The notes: generated by a model not told the origin, from the letters alone. Positions 15,967-24,727 are shown, counted from the first letter of the stretch. The stretch: 60,090 nucleotides of DNA from JACTUC01 sp964477685 (GCA_964477685.1 CAYZHK010000001.1:1-60090), one strand, 5' to 3'. Numbers and translations are program-made.

Positions 15967-16992
15967 ATGAGATTCGACATCGCCTTCATAGGCTTCGGCA
16001 CCGTCGGCAGGGGGCTGGCCGACCTCCTGCTGGAGAAGAGGGAGTTGCTGGAGAAGGAATTCGGCATCGAGTGGCGCGTTGTGGCCATTTCGGACATAAA
16101 GGCTGGCTCGGTCATGGACGACCGCGGCATCGACCTGAAGGAAGCCATCCGCCTTGCCGACTCACGGGCAAGCCTCGAGACGATGCAGGCCGGGAAGAAG
16201 GGGCTGACCGCCCTCGAGACCATCAGGGAGAGCTCCGCCAACGCCGTCGTGGAGGTCACCTGGACTAACATCACCGACGGGGAGCCTGGCTACAGCCACA
16301 TGAAGGCAGCCCTCTCGGCCGGGAAGCACGTGGTGACGACCAACAAGGGCCCCCTTGCGCTCCACTACCGGGAGCTGGTGGCTCTGGCGAAGGCAAGGGA
16401 CGCCGCCCTCAAGTTCAAGGGGACTGTGCTGAGCGGGACGCCGGTCTTCAACCTCTTCGACGGCCCCCTGGCGGCCTGCTCCGTCACCTCCATCAAAGGA
16501 GTCCTCAACGGCACTACCAACTTCATCCTCTCGGAGATGGAGAAGGGGAGGGACTATGCCGACGTGCTGAAGCAGGCCCAGGGGATGGGCTACGCCGAGG
16601 CAGACCCGACCATGGACGTGGAGGGATGGGACGCGGCCGCCAAGCTGGCAATACTGGGCAACTACTTCTTCGGCATCGATGCGACGCCCGGCACGGTCAG
16701 GCGGAGGGGCATCACCGGGGTGCAGCCGAAGGACATCAGCGAGGCGAGGGACCGCGGCGAGAGGATTAAGCTGATTGCCAGCGCAGTCAAGGCGGACGGG
16801 GGCATAGACCTGGAGGTCTCACCGGTGCGCCTGCCCGCGGCGCACCCCCTGGCCAGCATCCCGGGGGTCACGAACGCACTGACCTTCACGACGGACTGCC
16901 TCGGCGACGTCACCATAGTCGGCCCCGGCGCGGGGCGCAGGGCGACCGGCTACTCGCTGCTGACCGACCTGATAGCTATCGCAAGGGGATAG
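15967..16992 (+). CDS. hom: Homoserine dehydrogenase
   Basis: The 341-residue protein has an N-terminal NAD(P)-binding Rossmann fold (IAFIGFGTVGRGLADLL), the TNKGPLALHY segment, and the catalytic-domain motif GVLNGTTNFILSEM...GYAEADPTMDVEGWDAAAK. It reduces aspartate semialdehyde to homoserine on the route to threonine and methionine. There is no fused aspartokinase or ACT domain, so the length fits a short archaeal Hom. ATG 15967 is chosen over TTG 15952 because it begins directly before the Rossmann strand. The close spacing to the radical SAM gene suggests co-transcription. Confidence 0.93.
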   Translation: MRFDIAFIGFGTVGRGLADLLLEKRELLEKEFGIEWRVVAISDIKAGSVMDDRGIDLKEAIRLADSRASLETMQAGKKGLTALETIRESSANAVVEVTWTNITDGEPGYSHMKAALSAGKHVVTTNKGPLALHYRELVALAKARDAALKFKGTVLSGTPVFNLFDGPLAACSVTSIKGVLNGTTNFILSEMEKGRDYADVLKQAQGMGYAEADPTMDVEGWDAAAKLAILGNYFFGIDATPGTVRRRGITGVQPKDISEARDRGERIKLIASAVKADGGIDLEVSPVRLPAAHPLASIPGVTNALTFTTDCLGDVTIVGPGAGRRATGYSLLTDLIAIARG

Positions 16993-17054
16993 CGCAGCGC
17001 CCATGGGCAGAGCGCGAAATGCATAAGAATCAGGGCGCTTTTGCTTAGGTCGAT

Positions 17055-17129
17055 GGGCCGGTAGATTAGCGGCAGATCACCTGCCTTGCACGCAGGGAGT
17101 CGTGGGTTCAAATCCCACCCGGTCCACCA
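17055..17129 (+). tRNA. tRNA-Ala (TGC), CCA encoded
   Basis: The acceptor GGGCCGG pairs with CCGGTCC (one G-T), the D stem is GATT/GATC, and the anticodon stem CCTGC/GCAGG carries loop CTTGCAC (anticodon TGC). The T arm is GTGGG-TTCAAAT-CCCAC, the discriminator A, and CCA is at 17127-17129. There is no intron. A weak TATA-like GAAATGCATAAGAA lies at 17016-17029. Confidence 0.96.
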
Positions 17130-17805
17130 TCAATTTTACCATAAAGCAACATCAAATTCAAGGTGAAAGTTTAGGCAGTGAGATTAAATATTAATCTTTT
17201 TTAATTGAATTCAACCCCATGCTAATCTAAGGGCAGTCATGGTAAAAATAAAAAAAGGTGATTATACTGTTGGCGTTAGGGTCTTTTGGTCTGTCCAGGC
17301 TTCACTACCAGCAGGTCCCGTCTTCACAGTTATCGAAGGATTCTGATTTGACCAGTATGGGACCTTAAAGGACCAATTACCTACTTGGCCCTTTTGTATG
17401 GTGTAAGGGGCATCGTAGACTTTTTCCGATGCCATCAACCCTATCCCCATAGCATAGACCCTTATCGCTCCAGCATCACCATTGTTGATTATTGACATCT
17501 CGAGTTGGCCAGAGCATGAAATGCAGCCTTCTCCAGTAGTTCGCTTCCAAACTGCCTTTACGAGCTTTGGCATTACACCCATATGGTTCACCAGTTTAAC
17601 TATATGTATGCAATCTATAATAAAATTTCCAATGTTGGGGAAGGGAAGAGCCCAACCCAGCATTTTTCTCTTTTTCCTCAGACCTGCCCACAGCGGCTGG
17701 CGGAGCTCAATCCAGTCAGAAAGTATTGAAACTTCACAGACGCAAACGGATAGTCTGCTATGGGGGGGCACCAAATGGCAACCATGCTCGAGTAGATAAT
17801 ATATA
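17130..17805. other. AT-rich block between tRNA-Ala and a degraded kinase gene
   Basis: Base composition drops sharply after tRNA-Ala. The block contains a near-palindrome GATTAA-ATA-TTAATC followed by TTTTTTAATTG around 17185-17210, and 9-base inverted repeats TTTTACCAT (17134-17142) and ATGGTAAAA (17239-17247). One minus-strand ORF (17262-17663) occupies its centre. Just downstream begins a kinase-like gene without a proper start. The block may be acquired DNA. I see no integrase, transposase or copy of the tRNA 3' end at the far side. Confidence 0.4.
17262..17663 (-). CDS. Hypothetical protein with Ig-like/pilin-like beta domain
   Basis: The C-terminal 90 residues look like a beta-sandwich (LEMSIINNGDAGAIRVYAM, then YTIQKGQVGNWSFKVPYW and SITVKTGP). 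This resembles the CARDB-like or pilin-type domains common in archaeal secreted proteins. The N-terminal part is unfamiliar. The frame extends further upstream, to about 17927, but that part reads like non-coding shadow. I chose ATG 17663 because GAGG lies about 15 bases before it. A TATA-like element on this strand near 17797-17806 is at a usable distance. No family can be named. Confidence 0.4.
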   Translation of the reverse strand: MLGWALPFPNIGNFIIDCIHIVKLVNHMGVMPKLVKAVWKRTTGEGCISCSGQLEMSIINNGDAGAIRVYAMGIGLMASEKVYDAPYTIQKGQVGNWSFKVPYWSNQNPSITVKTGPAGSEAWTDQKTLTPTV

Positions 17806-18449
17806 CAGTTCTGGTCATCGTCTATGCCATCATTATCGTCTTCGTGACAAAATCCACGAACAAAATAATGCAGAGCCATGGCATGGAGAAGATGGTGGCA
17901 GTTTACTACAACCGGAAGATCATCCACATGGCCGCCGGCGGCGTTGTGGCGGCTCTGGTGCCCTTTCTCTTCGATTCATGGATATATCCTCTCGTGATCG
18001 GCCTGATTCTCACAGTCTTCACGGCTGTGCCCCATGCCACAGGAAAGCGCATGGACTTCATGCAGACGAAGGAGAACTGGAACGACGTTAAGTTCACCCT
18101 GATGTGAGGCCTGTCCATTGCCATCCTCTGGATCCTGTTCAACGAACCCTTCCTTACAGTGATCCCTGCGATGTTCATGGCCTTCGGCGATGGGATCACC
18201 GGGGTGGTCCGCAACGCCCTCTACAGGAAGAGGACAAAGAGCCCGGTCGGGAACGTCTTCATGCTGGAGGTCTGCCTGCTGATCGGCTATACATTCGCCA
18301 GCATGGCGGTCCATCCGATCGTCCTCTGGGCGCTTTTTGCCGCCATGGTGGCCTCCATCGTTGAGCGGTTCGAAATAGGCCCGATCGACGACAACGTGCC
18401 CATCACCTTGGCATCAATGATCATCCTGATCATCGGTTTCCATATCTGA
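17796..18449 (+). pseudogene. Dolichol/phytol kinase-like membrane protein interrupted by in-frame TGA
   Basis: One reading frame from 17796 to 18449 encodes a polytopic protein of the SEC59/DGK1/VTE5 (CTP-dependent lipid kinase) superfamily: RKIIHMAAGGVVAAL, then AVPHATGKRM, MAFGDGITGVVRNALYRKRTKS and SIVERFEIGPIDDN. A TGA at 18105-18107 interrupts it after VKFTLM, with the family-like sequence continuing as GLSIAILW in the same frame. TGA is used as an ordinary stop elsewhere in the window. The 5' side also lacks a normal start: the only GTG in frame (17844) follows a helix already underway (VLVIVYAIIIVFV). A damaged gene or a sequencing error is likelier than recoding. Confidence 0.7.
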
Positions 18450-18578
18450 AAAGCGCCAAGGTAACTGAAATGTCGGGGCGCTAAATCCATTAAAAATGCG
18501 GTGGAGAGGCGCCATGCTGCCGTCCTAGGCAAAATGGTTATAGTGGCAATTGCTCACAGTTGCCCCTAGGTGATGCCT

Positions 18579-18914
18579 ATGATAGAAAAAAAGTTCAAGT
18601 CAGCATTCATCGCCCACGTTCCCGACTCCAACTCCTCCCGAGACAGGTGCACTCTGAAGACACCCTCCTATGAGCTCACCAGCGTCCTTGTCAGGGATGA
18701 TGAAGAAGCCTTGAAGGTCTGCACTGAGCTGGTAAATAAAGGGGAAATAAAGTCCTTCCTCCTCTGCCCCGGCTTCACGCATGCCTCCATTGCCAAGATC
18801 ATGGAGATTGCGGGGAAGGGGGGCAGCGTCAGCGTCGCGAGGGGCGATCCCCCGAGCACTATGGCAGCCCAAACCATGATGAGCGAGGCCGGATGGTTCA
18901 GGAAGCCAAAATGA
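18579..18914 (+). CDS. DUF6506-like small protein
   Basis: The 111-residue protein resembles the DUF6506 family: a short alpha/beta protein with FKSAFIAHVPDS, YELTSVLVRDDEEALKVC and a Gly-rich segment FLLCPGFTHASIAKI. No enzymatic motif is known for this family. ATG 18579 follows AGGTGAT at good spacing; an ATG two codons upstream (18573) is also possible. A TATA-like GGTTATAGT lies near 18536-18544. The gene is followed, 19 bases later, by an ABC transporter. Confidence 0.55.
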   Translation: MIEKKFKSAFIAHVPDSNSSRDRCTLKTPSYELTSVLVRDDEEALKVCTELVNKGEIKSFLLCPGFTHASIAKIMEIAGKGGSVSVARGDPPSTMAAQTMMSEAGWFRKPK

Positions 18915-18933
18915 TCTGAGCGGTCGGATCCGG

Positions 18934-19749
18934 ATGCAGGAACAACCCCGCGCCAATGGGCCCATGATCGAGGCTAAGGGCCTGACCAAGCAGTTCGGCC
19001 CGGTCCAAGCCGTGTCAGATCTGAACCTGCGGATCATGCCAGGGGAGATCTACGGGCTGCTGGGCCCGAATGGCGCCGGCAAGACCACAACCATAAAGGT
19101 CCTCCTCGGTCTCCTGGAGCCAACCTCCGGCTCGATCAAGGTCGCCGGCCATGACCCTGTTAAAAGCCCGATCGATGTCAAGGCAAAAATTGGCTACGTG
19201 GCCGAGAACCCCATCATATACGACTCCCTCTCGCCCCGGGACTTCCTCGAGTTCATCGTCTCCATAAGGAAGACTAACCCCAAGGCCTCCAACGAAATGG
19301 TCACCAGCCTTGCAGCCGCCTTCGACATGGCCAAGTACTTCGACTCCCCCATGGCAACCCTCTCGCTGGGTATGAAGCAGAAGGTGGCCATCATTGCTGC
19401 GCTCATCCACCAGCCGCCCGTGCTGCTGCTGGACGAGCCGCTCAACGGCCTGGACGCAAAGAGCAGCCGCATTGTCAAGGACTTGGTCGCCTTCCACGCC
19501 GAGAAGGGGGGCGCGGTTCTCTTTTCGACCCACATAATGGAGGTGGCCCAGAACATCTGCACCAGGATCGGGATAATCCACCAGGGGAGGCTGATAGCCG
19601 AAGGGACGCTCGAGCAGCTCAGGGGCCAGACGGCGGACAGGGGTGGGACCCTTGAGGAGGTCTTCCTGAAGCTCACCCACGAAGAGGAGGCCGTGGCCGA
19701 CACAACGAAGATGCTCCGGGAGGCATTCTTCAGGAATGAAAATAGCTGA
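18934..19749 (+). CDS. ABC transporter ATP-binding protein
   Basis: The 271 residues contain Walker A GPNGAGKTTT, the ABC signature as LSLGMKQK, Walker B VLLLDEPLNGLD and the switch His in LFSTHIMEV. This is the ABC-2 (DrrA/CcmA-like) export type. It overlaps the following permease gene by 14 bases, so the two form one two-gene exporter. ATG 18934 is used; ATG 18964 (MIEAKGLTKQFG) may be the true start. The substrate is not evident. Confidence 0.93.
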   Translation: MQEQPRANGPMIEAKGLTKQFGPVQAVSDLNLRIMPGEIYGLLGPNGAGKTTTIKVLLGLLEPTSGSIKVAGHDPVKSPIDVKAKIGYVAENPIIYDSLSPRDFLEFIVSIRKTNPKASNEMVTSLAAAFDMAKYFDSPMATLSLGMKQKVAIIAALIHQPPVLLLDEPLNGLDAKSSRIVKDLVAFHAEKGGAVLFSTHIMEVAQNICTRIGIIHQGRLIAEGTLEQLRGQTADRGGTLEEVFLKLTHEEEAVADTTKMLREAFFRNENS

Positions 19750-21355
19750 AGCCTGGCGCCTCAGTCGGATTCCCTACAAGGAGGTCGTCTACCGCTCCCT
19801 GGCGGAGGAGAAGGGGCGCATGTGGTGGGGGGCCTTCGGGAGGAGCCAGCCGGGTGGCGAGGGCCCCGGCGACCTTGAGTTGACCGAGAGGGCGCTGAGG
19901 ATAGCAAAGTTCGATAAGGTCATCGTGGCCGCATTCAACATCATAGTGGCTGCAATCCCCTTTGCCCCATACTTCCTTGGGACCGGGGACTTCGGGCTGG
20001 CGAGCTCCATAGCCCTGAGCCTCATTGTCACCTTCGGCTTCACGACACTTTACGCCATCCAGACCCTCTCATCCTTCGTGGGCGCCGAGTCCACGGCCCT
20101 TCTCTCTGCCCTCCCCATAGCGCAGGGGGACTTCTCACTGATGACGCTCTTCTCCTTCATCCGGTCGGTGGATTATATGGTGATTGGCTCTGTCCTCTGC
20201 CAGGTGGCTGCCGTAGCCCTCCTGACCGGCTCCGCCTACGCAACCCTGATCATGCTTGCCGCCTCGGCCATAAATGCCCTCTTTGCCGTTGCTGCTGCCC
20301 TCTGGTTCTCCAGGGTCTTCCAGACCACTATCATGCGGGGCGGGAGGTCGAAGGCCACCACAGCCCTGCGGGTGGTCTTCATCCTGATGTGGGGCTTCCT
20401 CCTGGTCGGCGTGGGCCTCATGTTCACCCTCCCCTGGTACCTCGTAGGCAATCTGGACGTGACCCTCCTCGGGCTCAACAGCCTCTCGCTGCCCCTCTCC
20501 TGCCTCTATCCCTTCTCCGCCGGCATAGTGATAGCAGACCTCTTGGGTTCCCATGTCGCCTCCGCCGTTGCGTCCGCAGCCTCCTTTGCGCTGCTGCTGT
20601 ACCTCCTCTTTGCTGCCCTCGCGGGGAGGTGGAGCCTAGGGACCGTCAGAAACATATCGAGGGGGGTGGGGGTGAAGGTATCTCGCGTCGCAGCCAAGGA
20701 CTTCTCCATCAGGCCCCATTCCCAGCTGCTGGGCTATGTGCTGAAGGATCTCAAGATCTCCTCCCGGAACCCTGCCACCGCCTTCTTCTTCGCCCTCCCC
20801 CTGCTGGAGGCGCTCATCATAACCATGCTCGTCTCCAATGCGGGCATGATGAGGACAGCCGCCGTGCTTACCGCCACTGCCATGGGGGCAACTTTCGCCC
20901 TCATCTCGCCGCTCGCCCTGCTGAGCGCCGAGGGGAAGGGGCTGGAGTATACCAAGACCCTCCCGATCAGCTCGCGAAGGATAGTCCTTTCCAAGGCGCT
21001 GATCTCTTCCGCGACCTTTGCCTTCGTGCCCATGGTGATAGCCGGTATCTCCCTCCTCAGGCCCCTCACCTCGGCCACTGCAATACTGATCCCTCTGCTG
21101 TCGGTCCTCGCAGTGGCATCAGCAAGCATCTTTGAAATCGTAATGTTTCTCAGGACCACGTCCAAGGGGCAGGTGTCTGCCATCGCAAATGATGTGCAAA
21201 AACTGTCCATCGGCGTGGTCGTCGTGCTGGCTCCAATGGTTGCCTATGCCTTGGCCTATCTCCTCTTTCCTGACCGCATTGTTCCCCCCCTCTCCATGGC
21301 CATAGCCGTGCTCACCGAGCTGGCCATCGCGATCCGTGTGCTCAATAGGTGTTAG
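19736..21355 (+). CDS. ABC-2 type permease, multi-spanning membrane protein
   Basis: A 539-residue protein with about twelve hydrophobic segments, beginning with a cytoplasmic stretch (IPYKEVVYRSLAEEKGRMWW) and arranged as two blocks of membrane helices separated by a charged region near residues 310-345 (VKVSRVAAKDFSI). Its start lies inside the ATPase gene, which makes it the partner membrane subunit. The size is about twice that of a simple ABC-2 half permease, so both halves may be fused. What is exported is unknown. Confidence 0.85.
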   Translation: MKIAEAWRLSRIPYKEVVYRSLAEEKGRMWWGAFGRSQPGGEGPGDLELTERALRIAKFDKVIVAAFNIIVAAIPFAPYFLGTGDFGLASSIALSLIVTFGFTTLYAIQTLSSFVGAESTALLSALPIAQGDFSLMTLFSFIRSVDYMVIGSVLCQVAAVALLTGSAYATLIMLAASAINALFAVAAALWFSRVFQTTIMRGGRSKATTALRVVFILMWGFLLVGVGLMFTLPWYLVGNLDVTLLGLNSLSLPLSCLYPFSAGIVIADLLGSHVASAVASAASFALLLYLLFAALAGRWSLGTVRNISRGVGVKVSRVAAKDFSIRPHSQLLGYVLKDLKISSRNPATAFFFALPLLEALIITMLVSNAGMMRTAAVLTATAMGATFALISPLALLSAEGKGLEYTKTLPISSRRIVLSKALISSATFAFVPMVIAGISLLRPLTSATAILIPLLSVLAVASASIFEIVMFLRTTSKGQVSAIANDVQKLSIGVVVVLAPMVAYALAYLLFPDRIVPPLSMAIAVLTELAIAIRVLNRC

Positions 21356-21487
21356 GCCAGTCCGCCCCCAGGCCGAAACGCCCCGGCGAAATGCCATTCC
21401 TACGATCCTCCCCATTCGGAATTGCCTTTAAAAACCGATAAAAGCCCAGCTTCCGATATTAGCACCATACGGATGAGGTGGAGGCCA

Positions 21488-22222
21488 ATGCCACCAAGAA
21501 GAGATAACCCCGCTGATACCAGCCCCATGAAGATAAGGGTTACGGCCAATGGCCCCTACCTTGTCTCAGGCGGTGTGCCCCTCACCAGACAGCTGATAGT
21601 GAGCGACTCGGACGAGGTGGCGACAGAATATCGCCAGCTTGAAAAATACTCTGCAGGGGGGTCCTACGCCCTTTGCAGATGCGGTCGTTCCTCCAAAAAT
21701 CCCTACTGCGACGGCACCCATGCCAGGGTCAAGTTCAACGGCAGGGAGACTGCCACCGAGTCCTATCTGGAAAAACCTGAAAGGTTCGGCGGCCCTACCC
21801 TGGAGCTGACCGACTATGAGCCGCTCTGCGCTGCGGCGCGCTTCTGCCTCAGGGCCGGGGGCATCTGGAAGCTGATGAAAAGGACTAACGATCCAGCCGT
21901 GAAGGAGATTGTGATTCAGGAGACCGCGGACTGCCCTTCAGGGCGTCTTGTGGTCAGCGATAAAAAGACCAAGGCCGTCATAGAGCCAACCCTCGCCAAG
22001 TCCATAGCTGTCCTGGAGGACCCGGTGGGAAGCGGGCTGGGTCCCTACTGGGTCAAAGGAGGGATCCCTGTCATATCATCGGAAGGCAAGGCCTACACCC
22101 TGAGGAACCGCATCACCCTGTGCCGCTGCGGCAAATCCAAAAACATGCCATTCTGCGACAGCAGCCACTACGTCGAGAAGCACACTCGCGGAGGGGTTTC
22201 CCATAGGCGAAATTGGAAATAA
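21488..22222 (+). CDS. Tandem CDGSH iron-sulfur domain protein
   Basis: The protein of about 244 residues has two CDGSH motifs: CRCGRSSKNPYCDGTH near residue 65 and CRCGKSKNMPFCDSSH near residue 215. Each should bind a 2Fe-2S cluster through three Cys and one His. Between them lies an iron-binding-like segment with LCAAARFC and DCPSGRLVV, as in bacterial and archaeal CDGSH proteins with a Fer4_19-like region. Roles in redox or cluster transfer are likely but not proven. ATG 21488 lies directly behind GAGGTGGAGG; ATG 21473 is an alternative. A TTTAAAAA box is near 21426-21433. The last 12 residues overlap the next frame. Confidence 0.85.
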   Translation: MPPRRDNPADTSPMKIRVTANGPYLVSGGVPLTRQLIVSDSDEVATEYRQLEKYSAGGSYALCRCGRSSKNPYCDGTHARVKFNGRETATESYLEKPERFGGPTLELTDYEPLCAAARFCLRAGGIWKLMKRTNDPAVKEIVIQETADCPSGRLVVSDKKTKAVIEPTLAKSIAVLEDPVGSGLGPYWVKGGIPVISSEGKAYTLRNRITLCRCGKSKNMPFCDSSHYVEKHTRGGVSHRRNWK

Positions 22223-22520
22223 CGACGACCTTGATAAAATCCTGAAAGGAAAGAAGCGGGCCTATGTCCTCTTCTACGCCTCCTGGTGCCCGTTCTCCCA
22301 AAAATTCCTCCCCATTTTCCAGAAATACTCTGCTCGGATCAAGGACAGCTGCATCAGGGTCCTTATGGACGGCCGGGACAGCCTCTGCGAAGAGTACTCG
22401 ATAGAAATATTCCCCACGGTTATACTCTTCGAGGATGGCAGGGTGTTGAAACGCCTGGACGGCAAGCCGCACCAGGGTCTGGACGAGAAGCAGCTGAAGG
22501 ATCTGCTGGAGGATAGCTGA
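22203..22520 (+). CDS. Thioredoxin-fold protein with CPFS active site (unusual start)
   Basis: A frame overlapping the end of the CDGSH gene encodes a thioredoxin-like protein: KRAYVLFYASWCPFSQKFLPIFQKY, then the cis-Pro segment YSIEIFPTVILFEDGR and a C-terminal helix. The active site is CPFS, so it is a single-cysteine (monothiol) variant. No ATG, GTG or TTG exists at the beginning of this frame. ATA 22203 follows GGAGGGG at a normal spacing and is my provisional start. Alternatively the gene is fused to the CDGSH protein by a frameshift in the GGGGTTTCCC run (22194-22202). Confidence 0.65.
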   Translation: MGEIGNNDDLDKILKGKKRAYVLFYASWCPFSQKFLPIFQKYSARIKDSCIRVLMDGRDSLCEEYSIEIFPTVILFEDGRVLKRLDGKPHQGLDEKQLKDLLEDS

Positions 22521-22620
22521 GCCGCCAGAAAGTCTACTCCTCCCCATGCGGCCTGGCCTTTGCCTCTCTTCGAAAAGGGGTCCCCATGCAATATCCGGCA
22601 ATCGAGTTGGGCTGCGGGGA

Positions 22621-23559
22621 TTATATGTACTCGATTGTACTGGGCGGCTTTGGCGTCAGGTCGTAGAGAACCTTGACCACTGAGGGGATGTCCTTCAGAA
22701 TGCGGTCCCGTATCCTCTCCATCCTCTCCCAGTCAAGCCGTGTGGGTGTCGCCGTCATGGCATCCTTCGAGTCCACTGCCCTCACAACGATGATCTCACC
22801 GAACTTCCTCTTCCCGTTCACAACTCCAGTGGCCATGTCGCTGAGGAGAATGGCAAAAGCCTGGAAGCAGGGGAGCCCGTCTGTCTCCTCCTCGACTATA
22901 CTTGTGGCCCTCCTGACAGTCCCTATGCGCTTGGGTGTGACCTCTCCTATCACCCTCAGCGAGAGCGCCGGCCCGGGAAACGGCCTCCGGTTGTACATCT
23001 CCTTCGGCAGTTTCAGCCTCTCGCCCACTGCCCTGACCTCTGGCTTGTAGAGATCCGCCAACGGTTCAAGGATCTTGAAGCCGTATTCCTCGAATGACTT
23101 AATGCCAATCTGATCAAGGACATTGTGCTGGGTCTTCACCCCGCCCTTAGTCTCAACGACATCGGCTGCAATTGTCCCCTGTATGAGGTACTCTGCCCCC
23201 TCCCTCTTGGCTGCCTCGGAGAATGTCCTGTAGAAGGTCTCCCTAAAGGCCTTCCGCTTCTCTTCCGGATCTGTCAGGCCCCTGAAGGCCTCGAAGAAAG
23301 GCTCCCTCACGCGGTAGAGCTTTACATTCAGCCCCAATGACTTTAGCCTAGCTACCACATCCTCCGGCTCCCCCTCCCTCATCAAGCCGTCGTCAAGAAA
23401 CCCGACCACCGTCCTCTTGCCGACTGCCCTGTGGCCCAATACGGCAGAGACTGTGCTGTCGACACCCCCTGAAGTTGCTGCGAATGCCTTGCTGTCTCCT
23501 ATGGCCTTCTTTAGCCAGGAAACCTTCTCCTCGATGAATGAATCAGGATTGAATCCCAT
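22621..23559 (-). CDS. guaAB: GMP synthase subunit B (ATP pyrophosphatase)
   Basis: The 312 residues contain the PP-loop ATSGGVDSTVSAVL, then KTQHNVLDQIG and the dimerisation-domain segment RRPFPGPALSLRVIGE, ending with the typical KPPSTIEYI. It adenylates XMP and aminates it with ammonia from a separate glutaminase subunit (GuaAA), which is the archaeal arrangement; that subunit is not in this window. Start MGFNPDSFIEEK at 23559 is conserved in the family; the frame reaches further upstream without support. A minus-strand TATA-like CCTTTTTAAGG is at about 23593-23603. Confidence 0.97.
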   Translation of the reverse strand: MGFNPDSFIEEKVSWLKKAIGDSKAFAATSGGVDSTVSAVLGHRAVGKRTVVGFLDDGLMREGEPEDVVARLKSLGLNVKLYRVREPFFEAFRGLTDPEEKRKAFRETFYRTFSEAAKREGAEYLIQGTIAADVVETKGGVKTQHNVLDQIGIKSFEEYGFKILEPLADLYKPEVRAVGERLKLPKEMYNRRPFPGPALSLRVIGEVTPKRIGTVRRATSIVEEETDGLPCFQAFAILLSDMATGVVNGKRKFGEIIVVRAVDSKDAMTATPTRLDWERMERIRDRILKDIPSVVKVLYDLTPKPPSTIEYI

Positions 23560-23690
23560 AGCCTTCCCACTTGCTCTCAACCTATTGCTTCGTCTCCTTA
23601 AAAAGGCCAGGTTGCCCGGAAAAACCAAACAGGGATGCCTCGGGCCCTCGATTTCCCAAAGCCTAAATATGAAACCAGAGTGTTATTCAT

Positions 23691-24638
23691 ATGGCGCTGC
23701 CTCTTTCCATCGAGGCATTGGTCATTGTTTTCCCCTTTGCCTTCTCTCTGGTCCTCCTCAGCATTGTAAGGAAGACCGAGATATACTGCCGGGAGCCCTG
23801 GCCATGGGTCTTATCCACCTTCATCTACGGCTCAACGTTCGCAGTCTTCCTTGCCATGATCATCAGCGAAGGCGCATCGATATTTCTTGGGCTGCTGGCT
23901 CTCCCACCGACCCTCTTTACCCTCGCCACCGCCGTCGTGGTGGCCCCGATAGTGGAGGAGAGCCTGAAGGCCACAGGCGTACTCTCGGCAAGGTCAAAAC
24001 TCACCGAGGTTGAGAACGGCATAATCTACGGCTCTGCCGTGGGTCTGGGCTTCTCGGCCACCGAGAATATCCTCTATTTCGTGAGCGCCTACTACATGGC
24101 AGGCGCAGTGGCGCTCATCTCGTCCATATTGCTGAGGTTCATGACCTCCACCTTCCTGCACCTGGGGGCCAGCGGGGTGGCAGGCTACGGCATCGGAATA
24201 GCCAACGTCCAGAGGGCGGCCGGGATAAAACCCATAGACTGGAGGCCATATCTCTTCGCTGCCATGGGTCTCCACTCCCTCTTCAATTTCATTTCATTCC
24301 TGCCCGCCCTGCTGAGCGGGCAGTACAGCACTGAGATATTGGTTGCATCATTCCTTATGGGGATTGTCATGGTCTGGCTCGTTTTCATAATCCTGAGAAG
24401 GAAGATAAAAACGCTGGACAGGACCTCCGGCTGCGCCGTCCAGGGCAGTCCGCCCATATCCCCCAGTGCAGCTAACCTTTGGCGAAACAGCAAACTACCT
24501 TTTTTCCAACGCCGCCCAGGCGCTCCTCTGCCATCCCCAGGCTCAATTAGCCCCGTTTCCAGCGGTTCATTTTGTGAGGCCCTCCATGGAGGGGGGCGGG
24601 ACCGACGCCTTCGCCACAGCCAGGATCCCAGGCTCTGA
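23691..24638 (+). CDS. PrsW-family intramembrane metalloprotease-like protein
   Basis: The 315-residue protein has about eight membrane helices and the PrsW signatures VAPIVEESLKATGV (E-E-x-x-K), GFSATENILYF and AAMGLHSLFNF, with Glu and His residues expected to bind the metal. PrsW in Bacillus cleaves an anti-sigma factor; archaeal roles are not known. The last 70 residues (from about RTSGCAVQGSPP) are Pro/Ser/Arg-rich and unlike the family. They may be read-through into non-coding DNA after loss of an original stop, or a real tail. Confidence 0.8.
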   Translation: MALPLSIEALVIVFPFAFSLVLLSIVRKTEIYCREPWPWVLSTFIYGSTFAVFLAMIISEGASIFLGLLALPPTLFTLATAVVVAPIVEESLKATGVLSARSKLTEVENGIIYGSAVGLGFSATENILYFVSAYYMAGAVALISSILLRFMTSTFLHLGASGVAGYGIGIANVQRAAGIKPIDWRPYLFAAMGLHSLFNFISFLPALLSGQYSTEILVASFLMGIVMVWLVFIILRRKIKTLDRTSGCAVQGSPPISPSAANLWRNSKLPFFQRRPGAPLPSPGSISPVSSGSFCEALHGGGRDRRLRHSQDPRL

Positions 24639-24727
24639 CCTTAAGGTAGTTCAAGATCTGGGCGAGACTGGCATTCTATGCCCTTTTCCGGCTTGAGTGG
24701 CTCTGCCGGTGATCCACCAGCCCTTCC

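Noticed and set aside
17055..17810. Integrated element using tRNA-Ala as attachment site
   Set aside because: No integrase gene and no second copy of the tRNA 3' end at the far side of the AT-rich block.
18105..18107. Selenocysteine or TGA-as-tryptophan recoding
   Set aside because: No Sec-type enzyme family is involved, and TGA terminates several clear genes in the window (for example the GNAT and winged-helix genes).
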